Source of the DNA: Gammaproteobacteria bacterium
GTDB lineage: Bacteria; Pseudomonadota; Gammaproteobacteria; Thiohalobacterales; Thiohalobacteraceae
Reading direction: 5' to 3'
DNA: 23,291 nt
Assembly (NCBI GenBank): GCA_018819175.1
Contig: JAHJQQ010000047.1
Span: forward strand, 1-23,291
The notes under the pieces are model-generated. The model saw only the letters and a list, made by a program, of their open reading frames with translations. It was not told the DNA's origin and did not search any database. Within the stretch, counting starts at the first letter, position 1. Every line of letters begins with the position of its first letter. Shown piece after piece: positions 7,362 to 13,424 of the stretch. Made by a program: the position numbers and the translations under genes.

Positions 7362-7490
7362 ATGGTCCTCGCCCAGACCTTCGATATCTCCCACGTCATC
7401 CAGATGGCAGTGGTGCCCATGTTTCAGCTGGCCGGCGTCGGCGCCTTTATCAACTCCCTCGCCGGACGGAGATATTCAGAGATCCCTTAA
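7362..7490 (+). pseudogene. Truncated DUF2721 membrane protein remnant
   Basis: A 42-codon frame starting MVLAQTFDISHVIQMAVVP and continuing FQLAGVGAFINSLAGR resembles the N-terminal first helix of DUF2721 proteins, which are normally about three times longer. It ends at TAA 7488-7490 soon after the first helix, and its last 15 bases overlap the 3' end of the convergent PP-loop ATPase gene. AAAGG stands about 14 bp upstream of the ATG. I read it as a gene cut off by rearrangement; a genuine single-helix microprotein is possible but less likely. The family match is from memory. Confidence 0.55.
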
Positions 7491-8159
7491 ACCCATTTCG
7501 TGGATATCCATATACGCCAGCGAATCGCTGACGCGTTTTGAATATGAGCGAATATCGATGCCGCACGTGAAGCATGGCCCGTCAACGACCATGGTGTGAT
7601 ATTCGCCTTCCTCACCGCACAGATCCAGGCCGGTCTGCTCGCGGATACTGCGCAGCTCGTCAATCGCCGTGGCATCCAGCGCCCTACCCACCCAGTCCTC
7701 ATTCAACCAGCGGGTGTTAACGCAGGAAAAGCGCGCCTGGAATCCCCTGTCCAGCAACTGCTGCAGCAACGTATTTCGATCGCGTCCCCACAAGGGTGTA
7801 TGCACGCTCAGCCCGACAGGACGGCTGCGCTCGCGAATCCAGTTCGGGTTGCTATCGACTTCCGCGATATCCACTGTGACAACGCAACCAATGTCCATTT
7901 CATCGCGCAGCCTGCGCAAACCGGCCTCGTAACTTTTATCGAATGGTGCGGTTATGGGCAGAATATGATGCGGCAGCGCCAACGCCTGGGCCTGCAGTTG
8001 GATGAGGCGTAACGGATGCGCCAGAAAATCCGGATTCGGTGGTGCGAAGGTGACAAGGCAGCGAATGCGGTAACCGCTTTCCATGGCCTCATGCAAAGCC
8101 ATAGCGGAGTCTTTGCCGCCCGTCCAGAGCATGGCTGTGTTTTGTGTAGGGTCAATCAT
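7476..8159 (-). CDS. Dph6-related PP-loop ATP pyrophosphatase
   Basis: A 227-aa member of the diphthine-ammonia ligase-like (DUF71/MJ0570) adenine nucleotide alpha hydrolases. The PP-loop TGGKDS is at residues 13-18, and the family signature CGEEGEYHTMVVDGP is near the C-terminus. Eukaryotic and archaeal Dph6 use ATP and ammonium to finish diphthamide on EF2; bacteria lack diphthamide, so the bacterial substrate is unknown. ATG 8159 has no strong ribosome binding site, but the N-terminus begins directly with the first strand of the fold. It is convergent with, and overlaps, the DUF2721 remnant. Confidence 0.85.
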   Translation of the reverse strand: MIDPTQNTAMLWTGGKDSAMALHEAMESGYRIRCLVTFAPPNPDFLAHPLRLIQLQAQALALPHHILPITAPFDKSYEAGLRRLRDEMDIGCVVTVDIAEVDSNPNWIRERSRPVGLSVHTPLWGRDRNTLLQQLLDRGFQARFSCVNTRWLNEDWVGRALDATAIDELRSIREQTGLDLCGEEGEYHTMVVDGPCFTCGIDIRSYSKRVSDSLAYMDIHEMGLRDL

Positions 8160-8289
8160 TAAGAGTGGTCAAGATCGGAGTTGTAGATCAGGTTAACTGA
8201 GATGTGTGAGATTCTGGTGGATCTGATCAAGATTTATTCCGTCCCCTTTTAGTCCGAAAAGGGTACTGACCCCTTTACGCCCGCCCGGC

Positions 8290-8317
8290 TTGACATTGGT
8301 AACATTAATGTTACCAT
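8290..8317 (+). promoter_or_regulatory. Toxin-antitoxin promoter with embedded 20-bp palindromic operator
   Basis: TTGACA (8290-8295) and TACCAT (8312-8317) form a sigma-70 promoter with a 16-bp spacer. The spacer and -10 contain the perfect palindrome TGGTAACATTAATGTTACCA (8297-8316). The arrangement fits autorepression by the antitoxin or toxin-antitoxin complex blocking RNA polymerase. The predicted transcription start falls at about 8324, on the toxin ATG itself. Confidence 0.75.
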
Positions 8318-8323
8318 TTAAGC

Positions 8324-8656
8324 ATGACATGGATGTCAGAAGAATTCTTGGATGTCGCAGGCCGTTCTCCCTTTGGTCGCTGGTTTGGCCAACTGCCCGC
8401 GCCGGCCGCCGCCAAGGTGACGACCGCGCTGTATCGACTGGAGCACGGCAATACCTCCAACGTGAAGAGTGTCGGCCAGGGCGTCCATGAACTGCGTGTC
8501 CATTTCGGTCCTGGATATCGCATCTATTACGGAACAGATGGCGAAACGCTGATCATCCTGCTGGCGGGTGGTAGCAAGAAAGGCCAGTCGCAGGACATCG
8601 CGCGCGCCCACCAACGCTGGGCCGAATACAAACAGAGAAAACGCATCACGAGGTAA
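8324..8656 (+). CDS. Type II toxin, RelE/HigB superfamily (HI1419-like killer protein)
   Basis: A 110-aa RelE-fold toxin of the addiction-module killer (phage-derived Gp49/HigB-like) family. The signature is GNTSNVKSVGQGVHELRVHFGPGYRIYY, here split as KSVGQGVHELRVHFGPGYR at residues about 48-66, then LIILLAGGSKKGQSQDIARA. These toxins cleave mRNA on the ribosome. ATG 8324 or ATG 8333 could start it; neither has a ribosome binding site. It precedes its antitoxin gene by 5 bp, the toxin-first order typical of higBA. Confidence 0.9.
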   Translation: MTWMSEEFLDVAGRSPFGRWFGQLPAPAAAKVTTALYRLEHGNTSNVKSVGQGVHELRVHFGPGYRIYYGTDGETLIILLAGGSKKGQSQDIARAHQRWAEYKQRKRITR

Positions 8657-8661
8657 CGGCC

Positions 8662-8988
8662 ATGGTCCTGACCCGACAGTTTCGCGAAACCGTGCAGGCC
8701 CGCGCCCAGCGCGATACGCGCTTTCGTCGCGCACTGCTCACCGAAGCCGTCAACGAACTGCTCGCGGGCGACCTTGGTGCCGGCAAGGCGCTGCTGCGCG
8801 ACTACATCAACGCCACGCTCGGCTTCGAGCAGCTAGGCATCGAAGTCGGCCGTCCCGCCAAGAGTTTGCAACGCATGCTCGGCCCGTCAGGCAATCCCAC
8901 CGCTGGAAATCTGATCGCGATTTTGAAGGCTTTGCAGGAACACGAGGATGTGACGATTACCGTCCGGCTGAATCGGGATGCGGCGTAA
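8662..8988 (+). CDS. Antitoxin, HigA/HI1420-like DNA-binding protein
   Basis: A 108-aa antitoxin that neutralises the upstream RelE-type toxin and is expected to bind the palindrome at 8297-8316. The C-terminal half has a lambda-repressor-like helix-turn-helix (FEQLGIEVGRPAKSLQRML then NPTAGNLIAILKAL), as in HI1420-type antitoxins. GAGG at 8650-8653, overlapping the toxin stop, serves as ribosome binding site, so the pair is translationally linked. Downstream (8989-9068) there is only a short GCCCC/GGGGC hairpin without a strong T-run. Confidence 0.88.
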   Translation: MVLTRQFRETVQARAQRDTRFRRALLTEAVNELLAGDLGAGKALLRDYINATLGFEQLGIEVGRPAKSLQRMLGPSGNPTAGNLIAILKALQEHEDVTITVRLNRDAA

Positions 8989-9095
8989 CAGCAATAACGT
9001 GGTCTGTCCCCGATTATCCCCGATTACTAGCGTAAGCGAAGCCCCAGCCCCAAAGGGGCGATCTTGATTTTCTTGTTAGGTGTAAACATCCATTT

Positions 9096-9359
9096 TTATC
9101 CATGATCTTTATTTACACCTATTTGACCTACATAGAATATTGCAGAGCCAATAAACTCAACAATGACCCATCCATAGACACCGCCGAGAATACCTACACC
9201 TGAAATACCTCCAACCTTTGCTAGAAAAAAGGCGTAAAAAAGCATATAGGCAAAAGATAAAATCAGGAATATCCTTGCTAGTACAACTATGAATTTCCCT
9301 ATTCTTGAAATCACTGATCCCTTTGGATCCATACTTGATGCTAATGCAAAATTTATCAT
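9096..9359 (-). CDS. Small membrane protein, unknown function
   Basis: An 87-aa protein with two hydrophobic segments (FIVVLARIFLILSFAYML, running on into FYAFFLAKV, and GVYGWVIVEFIGSAIFYVG), so a likely two- or three-helix inner-membrane protein. No family is recognised. I prefer ATG 9359, with AGGTG 9 bp upstream; an alternative GTG at 9371 would sit inside that ribosome binding site. The gene is AT-rich compared with the flanking chromosome and lies 37 bp after the lipoprotein gene on the same strand. It is bracketed by GTTAGGTG and CACCTAAC. Confidence 0.6.
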   Translation of the reverse strand: MINFALASSMDPKGSVISRIGKFIVVLARIFLILSFAYMLFYAFFLAKVGGISGVGILGGVYGWVIVEFIGSAIFYVGQIGVNKDHG

Positions 9360-9396
9360 TATTATTTTCACCTAACGCCGTTATTAGAGAACAGTA

Positions 9397-9978
9397 TCAT
9401 CGGGATACAGTGGAAACAAATTTCTCTATATCTGGAATTACAGCAGCCAACAATTTTTCAGCAGCTTTAGTTTTCCCCTGCAATGCATTGGTATTCCATT
9501 TTGTCCACGTTGTGTCTCCTTCTGAGGACAAGATGCTATATTTCTTGTGATCGGTACTTTCTCCATATTTCATAAGCATTACGGCAGTAATCTTATACTC
9601 CTGAAAATTAGGGAAGTGCTCCGTCTGTACGAAGTTCACCATTACCTCAAGAGTATCTTCCGCGCCACTCTCTCTTAGTGCGCTTATAATTCCGTGCTTC
9701 AGTAACTGCGACTTTAATGACTCTAAAAATACTTTTTGATCCTCATCTCCAAATTGCAATTCAGGTACCGGACCAGATGTTACAGGCACGAAGATACCGC
9801 CCGCATATATCATGGTTGATGTGGAGTATCCAGTAACCTTCCCGGTATTTACTTGCACATATGCTGGGAGGGTTGATTTGTGTATGACACTGCCGCTGTA
9901 TTCGATCGGGGCGAGCCTTGGCGCTGCGCAGCCTCCTAGGGTGATTACAATAATGACGAGTAAGATTCGGTTTATCAT
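9397..9978 (-). CDS. Putative lipoprotein, unknown function
   Basis: A 193-aa protein with a type II signal peptide: MINRILLVIIVITLGGCAAP, lipobox LGGC with the acylated cysteine at residue 17. Ala at +2 suggests sorting to the outer membrane. The mature domain alternates beta strands (YVQVNTGKVTGYSTSTMIY, LEVMVNFVQTEHFP, KITAVMLMKYG) and ends with a helix. It is reminiscent of DUF4136/DUF4410-like lipoproteins but I cannot assign it. ATG 9978 has GAGG upstream. It is AT-rich and flanked by the inverted repeat TTAGAGAACA. No gene is seen in the 277 bp between its start and trpB2. Confidence 0.75.
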   Translation of the reverse strand: MINRILLVIIVITLGGCAAPRLAPIEYSGSVIHKSTLPAYVQVNTGKVTGYSTSTMIYAGGIFVPVTSGPVPELQFGDEDQKVFLESLKSQLLKHGIISALRESGAEDTLEVMVNFVQTEHFPNFQEYKITAVMLMKYGESTDHKKYSILSSEGDTTWTKWNTNALQGKTKAAEKLLAAVIPDIEKFVSTVSR

Positions 9979-10255
9979 AATTTTCCTCTTGTTCTCTAAC
10001 TAGAATGAGTGACCATAGTATCTAGTACATTCGTACTACCTATAGAAATTTCGAACTAGGCGCAGCTGTTCTGGTAACTCATATCCCCACGCAAGCCCCC
10101 CAAGCCTGCGCCTCCCTGCACCGCAGCCTACCCCCACCATCTGCCATAGATCAATTCCAGCCCAGAATCCGGCTGCCTGCTACAGTTTCCTGTGGGATGA
10201 TCCTTTGACGCGACGAGGAGCCGCACTCAAAAACCACCAACGAGGAGATCAGCCG

Positions 10256-11605
10256 ATGCAGACCAAGATCCTGCTTCCCGAATCGGAGATGCCGACGCAC
10301 TGGTACAACATCATGGCGGACATGCCGAACAAGCCGGCGCCGTATCTGGGGCCGGATGGTAATCCGGTGCCGCCGGAGGCGATGCTGGGAATTTTTCCCG
10401 AGGCGTTGGTGATGCAGGAGATGTCGGCGGAGCGCTGGATACCGATTCCCGAACCGGTGCGCGAGGTGTTGCGATTGTGGCGGCCATCGCCACTGTATCG
10501 CGCGCATCGATTGGAAGCGGCGTTGAAGACGCCGGCAAAGATCTATTACAAGAATGAAGCCGTCAGTCCCGCCGGTTCGCACAAGCCGAACACGGCCGTG
10601 GCGCAGGCCTTCTACAACAAACAGGCAGGTATCAAACGACTGACCACCGAGACCGGTGCGGGGCAATGGGGATGTTCACTGGCACTCGCCGGGCAGATGT
10701 TCGGGCTGGAGGTGCGTGTCTATATGGTTAAGGTCAGCTATGAGCAGAAGCCCTATCGGCGCTCGCTCATGCAGACCTGGGGCGCGGAGGTGTTCGCCAG
10801 TCCGACGGATATGACGGAGGCGGGTCGGCAGATCCTCAAGCTGCATCCGGATTCGCAGGGTTCATTGGGTATCGCGATTTCCGAAGCGGTGGAAGAAGCC
10901 GCCGGACGCAAGGACACCAACTATGCGCTGGGGTCGGTGCTCAATCATGTGCTGCTGCATCAGACCATCATCGGCGAGGAGGCGCGCAAACAACTGAACC
11001 TGGTTGATGATTATCCGGACATGGTGTTCGCGTCCTGCGGCGGCGGTTCCAACTTCGGCGGTATCGCGTTCCCGTTCTTCGCCGACAAGGCGGCCGGTAG
11101 TAACGTGCGCCTGGTGGCGGTGGAGCCGAGTTCCTGTCCGACACTCACCAAAGGTGTGTACACCTACGACTTCGGCGATGCCGTCGGCCACACGCCGCTG
11201 ATGAAGATGTACACCCTCGGCCACGATTTCATGCCGCCGGGCATTCACGCGGGTGGTCTGCGTTACCACGGCGATTCCGCGCTGGTGAGCCAGCTGTATA
11301 ACGAAGGCCTGATCGAGGCGATGTCCGTGCCTCAGTTGGAGACGTTCGAGGCCGGCGTGTTGTTCGCGCGCACCGAGGGCATATTGCCCGCGCCGGAATC
11401 CAATCATGCGATTGCGGCGGTGGTGCGCGAGGCCAAAGCCTGCGCCGCATCGGGCGAGCCCAAGACGCTGCTGTTCAACCTCTCCGGTCACGGGCATTTC
11501 GATATGACGTCGTATGACCGTTACTTCAGCGGTGAGCTGGAGAATTTCGATTATCCGGAGGAAGCGATCAAGGAATCCTTGCAGCATCTGCCGAAGGTGG
11601 GGTGA
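10256..11605 (+). CDS. trpB2: TrpB2-type tryptophan synthase beta chain-like PLP enzyme
   Basis: A 449-aa fold-type II PLP enzyme of the TrpB2 (TrpB-like) class, longer at the N-terminus than TrpB1 of trpBA operons. The PLP lysine is in SPAGSHKPNTA (Lys110) and the phosphate-binding glycine loop is CGGGSNFGG (about residues 261-269). TrpB condenses indole and serine to tryptophan; stand-alone TrpB2 enzymes are thought to salvage free indole or have other serine-related roles. No trpA is adjacent. ATG 10256 is chosen for the GAGGAG 8 bp upstream; earlier in-frame residues are not conserved. Its 3' end sequence is duplicated at 12752-12769. Confidence 0.92.
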   Translation: MQTKILLPESEMPTHWYNIMADMPNKPAPYLGPDGNPVPPEAMLGIFPEALVMQEMSAERWIPIPEPVREVLRLWRPSPLYRAHRLEAALKTPAKIYYKNEAVSPAGSHKPNTAVAQAFYNKQAGIKRLTTETGAGQWGCSLALAGQMFGLEVRVYMVKVSYEQKPYRRSLMQTWGAEVFASPTDMTEAGRQILKLHPDSQGSLGIAISEAVEEAAGRKDTNYALGSVLNHVLLHQTIIGEEARKQLNLVDDYPDMVFASCGGGSNFGGIAFPFFADKAAGSNVRLVAVEPSSCPTLTKGVYTYDFGDAVGHTPLMKMYTLGHDFMPPGIHAGGLRYHGDSALVSQLYNEGLIEAMSVPQLETFEAGVLFARTEGILPAPESNHAIAAVVREAKACAASGEPKTLLFNLSGHGHFDMTSYDRYFSGELENFDYPEEAIKESLQHLPKVG

Positions 11606-11620
11606 TGCTAGTCGATGAAT

Positions 11621-11703
11621 GGTGGGTTAGCGTCATTTGCGTAACCCACCAGCTGTGCCGTTAGGCACACCTTTAAGCATGGCATTGTGCTGCTGCGCAA
11701 CGC
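11621..11703. repeat. GGTGGGTTAG repeat, rearranged copy
   Basis: A palindromic arm (GGTGGGTTAG...GTAACCCACC, 11621-11650) is followed by the core of the family in inverted orientation, ending GCTGCTGCGCAACG. It directly follows trpB2. The rest of the gene-free stretch up to the promoter (11704-11950) shows only an interrupted inverted repeat TCAAC-CT-GTTGA at 11906-11917 and no gene. Confidence 0.6.
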
Positions 11704-11952
11704 CTTGGTTTTGACTCTTTATGATGTTGTGTTGGGGTTGCCTCGCCACCGACCTTCGTCCGCCCGGGCATTCAAGGGCACTCACGCCATGAACGACTGA
11801 GATTCCCCTGTGCGTCGGTATCCTGGTTGCTGTAGGAAAAAACCCGCCTCGCTTGTCGATTTCCATTACAGGGCCATAGTGGCCCGTTTACGCGTAGTGC
11901 GTTTGTCAACCTGTTGAAGTGAATAAATTTCTTTTCAATCGGTATGTTACGC

Positions 11953-12012
11953 AATCATAGTGTGCTGTCGGGAAAGCCTACAGAGTAGATTTTGCGAAAT
12001 CATAATATGCTG
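11953..12012 (+). promoter_or_regulatory. Tandem 15-bp direct repeats upstream of a sigma-54 promoter (candidate activator sites)
   Basis: AATCATAGTGTGCTG (11953-11967) and AATCATAATATGCTG (11998-12012) differ at two bases and are 45 bp apart. They stand 21 to 80 bp upstream of the -24/-12 element, where an enhancer-binding protein would act. The activator is not encoded in this window; PrsR is the natural candidate given the PEP-CTERM gene downstream. Confidence 0.5.
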
Positions 12013-12032
12013 ATTTTATTGCGATTTATTTC

Positions 12033-12049
12033 TTGGCATGTCGATTGCT
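12033..12049 (+). promoter_or_regulatory. Sigma-54 (-24/-12) promoter of the PEP-CTERM gene
   Basis: TTGGCATGTCGATTGCT matches the RpoN consensus TGGCACG-N4-TTGCW with one change (C to T). GG and GC are separated by exactly the required 10 bp. The predicted start is near 12060, giving a leader of about 30 nt with the ribosome binding site GGAGAGAG before ATG 12093. Confidence 0.72.
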
Positions 12050-12092
12050 AACTTTTCACCAGCTGTTCACAAATAACGCATCGGAGAGAGAC

Positions 12093-12665
12093 ATGAAGTC
12101 CTACGGAGTTGTCGCCGGCATAGCCTTGCTGGTATCGGGGTCAGCCAACGCAGTCATTTTCCATCCGACGGATCAGAACGTTAACTTTTTCACGCTGGCG
12201 GTTCAGGGCGATGTATCGCGGCTGGAACTCGGCGTATTCGATGACTCCGTCGTCAGCTTCGCGGGCCAACCCTGGTTGAGTGTGAATGTCGTGACCGGGG
12301 ACATCATCGATTTCAGCCCTGTTATCGGCCAGAACACCAACTACAGTCTGACCAATAATGCCTACGACACGGCCCCGCTCGGTGTCCACAACACGCTCAC
12401 GTTGACGGGGAATGACAATTTCCAGCTGGCTCTGCGCCGCGGCTTGCCGGGTGATTCGGATTTCATTGCCTGGTCGTTCGCCAATAGCACTGTATGCTCC
12501 GATAACACCAACTCCTGCAATGTGAGCTGGAACTTCGGAACGACCCAACTCGTCGTGGACGTACAGACGGTGGAAGTGCCGCCAGTGCCGGTGCCTGCAG
12601 CAGCCTGGCTGTTCGGTTCCGGTCTGCTCGGTCTCGCGGGTGTGATGCGCCGTCAGAAAGTCTGA
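12093..12665 (+). CDS. PEP-CTERM (exosortase substrate) secreted protein
   Basis: A 190-aa exported protein. It has an N-terminal signal peptide (MKSYGVVAGIALLVSGSANA, cleavage after ANA), a beta-rich, Asn/Thr-rich mature domain with one Cys pair (VCSDNTNSC), and a C-terminal tripartite sorting signal: VPVPAAAWLFGSG, hydrophobic LLGLAGVM, then RRQKV. This is the variant PEP-CTERM tail recognised by exosortase in exopolysaccharide-producing Gram-negatives, so the product should be processed and delivered to the cell surface or matrix. GGAGAGAG is well placed before ATG 12093. It is monocistronic and lies behind a sigma-54 promoter. The mature domain is not assigned to a function. Confidence 0.88.
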   Translation: MKSYGVVAGIALLVSGSANAVIFHPTDQNVNFFTLAVQGDVSRLELGVFDDSVVSFAGQPWLSVNVVTGDIIDFSPVIGQNTNYSLTNNAYDTAPLGVHNTLTLTGNDNFQLALRRGLPGDSDFIAWSFANSTVCSDNTNSCNVSWNFGTTQLVVDVQTVEVPPVPVPAAAWLFGSGLLGLAGVMRRQKV

Positions 12666-12694
12666 AACTCAGCGCTTAATTATTCCTTCCCTTT

Positions 12695-12716
12695 TGTGGC
12701 GGCCCAGGCCGCCACA
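12695..12716 (+). terminator. Hairpin after the PEP-CTERM gene (weak terminator candidate)
   Basis: TGTGGCGGCC and GGCCGCCACA form a perfect 10-bp stem with a 2-nt loop, 29 bp after the stop. A T-run does not follow, so termination efficiency is doubtful. Confidence 0.4.
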
Positions 12717-12751
12717 GTCAATTCTGATCAGCCATATCAACGAGCGTTGCC

Positions 12752-12769
12752 GCATCTGCCGAAGGTGGG
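12752..12769 (+). repeat. 18-bp duplicate of the trpB2 3' end
   Basis: GCATCTGCCGAAGGTGGG here is identical to 11584-11601, the final codons of trpB2. Similarity extends a little on both sides (TTGCxGCATC...GGGxT). The two copies enclose the PEP-CTERM gene and its promoter. Confidence 0.7.
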
Positions 12770-12846
12770 TTACGCGAAACCCCGCTAACCTGCCCCCTAC
12801 ATTAGATTGTTGGGTTTCGGCACAAACCCCTATGCCCCAGCCTACA
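12764..12846. repeat. Degenerate GGTGGGTTA...CTACAT repeat copy
   Basis: This starts GGTGGGTTACGCG, contains GCTAACC, and ends in AGCCTACAT, a decayed member of the 1799-1930 family. It overlaps the end of the duplicated trpB2 segment and lies just before the terminator of the 53-aa protein gene. Confidence 0.5.
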
Positions 12847-12853
12847 TTGGATT

Positions 12854-12878
12854 AAAAAAATCCCCGCAGTTGCGGGGA
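12854..12878 (-). terminator. Rho-independent terminator of the 53-aa protein gene
   Basis: Read on the minus strand, TCCCCGCA-AC-TGCGGGGA is an 8-bp perfect stem followed by a run of seven T. It lies 25 bp beyond the stop of the small gene. Confidence 0.85.
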
Positions 12879-12902
12879 TGGAAGAAAGTGGGAGTCTCCG
12901 GT

Positions 12903-13064
12903 TCAGACTGGAACGATGTCCTGCTCCGTTGCGGTCGCTGGGCGCCGGGTTGGCTTCGGCGCAGGTGGCGCTGTTTTCGCTTTCTCGATCATGTCCTGCA
13001 CGCGTTTCGCGATATCGTCTTTCTGCTGTTGCTTGTCTTGGTGTTGCCAGAATTCGTAGCACAT
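12903..13064 (-). CDS. Small soluble protein (53 aa), unknown function
   Basis: A 53-aa protein beginning MCYEFWQHQDKQQQ, with a charged helix (DDIAKRVQDMIEKAK) and a Pro/Ala/Thr-rich tail (APPAPKPTRRPATATEQD). No family is recognised. It is supported as a real gene by an excellent ribosome binding site (AGGAGGT, 5 bp before ATG 13064) and a strong terminator directly after the stop. The end of a MITE lies about 31 bp upstream of the start, so its original promoter was displaced or replaced; the reading frame stays open into the MITE, but the ribosome binding site argues for the short form. Confidence 0.7.
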   Translation of the reverse strand: MCYEFWQHQDKQQQKDDIAKRVQDMIEKAKTAPPAPKPTRRPATATEQDIVPV

Positions 13065-13095
13065 GGTGACCTCCTGTTGCGCGGGTCTTAAACCA

Positions 13096-13308
13096 CTAGG
13101 GAACCTCTGATTAATTCGCTGAAGCGGCATCTGCCGCGTTGCAGCCGAGCTCAAAATACTCATTTACTGCGTGTAAACTCCGTTTTTTACTCGGTGCTGC
13201 GCACCTCGCCCTTCGGGCCGGCTGGCGCCGTTCTCTCCGCTTCGCTTCGAGTCGCCCGTCTGCGCCTTGCATCTGCTCGCTTGATCAAATTAATCAGAGG
13301 TTCCCTAG
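13096..13308. mobile_element. Complete 205-bp IS5-type MITE with CTAG target duplication
   Basis: The element spans 13100-13304. The ends GGAACCTCTGATTAATT and AATTAATCAGAGGTTCC are perfect inverted repeats of 17 bp. Identical CTAG tetramers flank it (13096-13099 and 13305-13308), a YTAR duplication as made by IS5-group transposases. It has no coding capacity and would be mobilised in trans. The same family is cut by both window edges. No gene is seen between 13309 and 13424. Confidence 0.85.
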
Positions 13309-13424
13309 CTCGCTCAACAGTTTCACCCTAGAACTCTTTTGGGTGCTAAGCAAATCAGTGTTTTTTATCTCGATGCGCCAGGCGAATTGCATGGCGCGAT
13401 GCATCGACGTGGAGGCCGTGCCGC

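Larger units (their letters stand above)
9063..10000 (-). other. Candidate pair of integron-like gene cassettes
   Basis: On the minus strand each AT-rich gene here is bracketed by its own inverted core site. The lipoprotein gene lies between TTAGAGAACA (9999-9990) and TGTTCTCTAA (9393-9384). The small membrane gene lies between GTTAGGTG (9376-9369) and CACCTAAC (9082-9075). The latter is followed by AAGAAAATCAAG, like the R''-spacer-L'' left half of an attC site. GTTAGGT and ACCTAAC match the consensus GTTRRRY and RYYYAAC. Both genes point the same way, as in cassette arrays. Full attC hairpins are not seen: the site between the genes is far too short and the last lacks its right half. No integrase is present. 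It may be a decayed array or chance. Confidence 0.35.

Noticed and set aside
9047..9059. GCCCC-AAA-GGGGC hairpin after the antitoxin gene as a terminator
   Set aside because: The stem is only 5 bp and the T-rich stretch that follows is interrupted, so I do not list it.
10862..11587. 241-aa minus-strand open frame antisense to trpB2
   Set aside because: It is the His/Arg-rich antisense shadow of a high-GC gene; trpB2 motifs show the other strand is coding.
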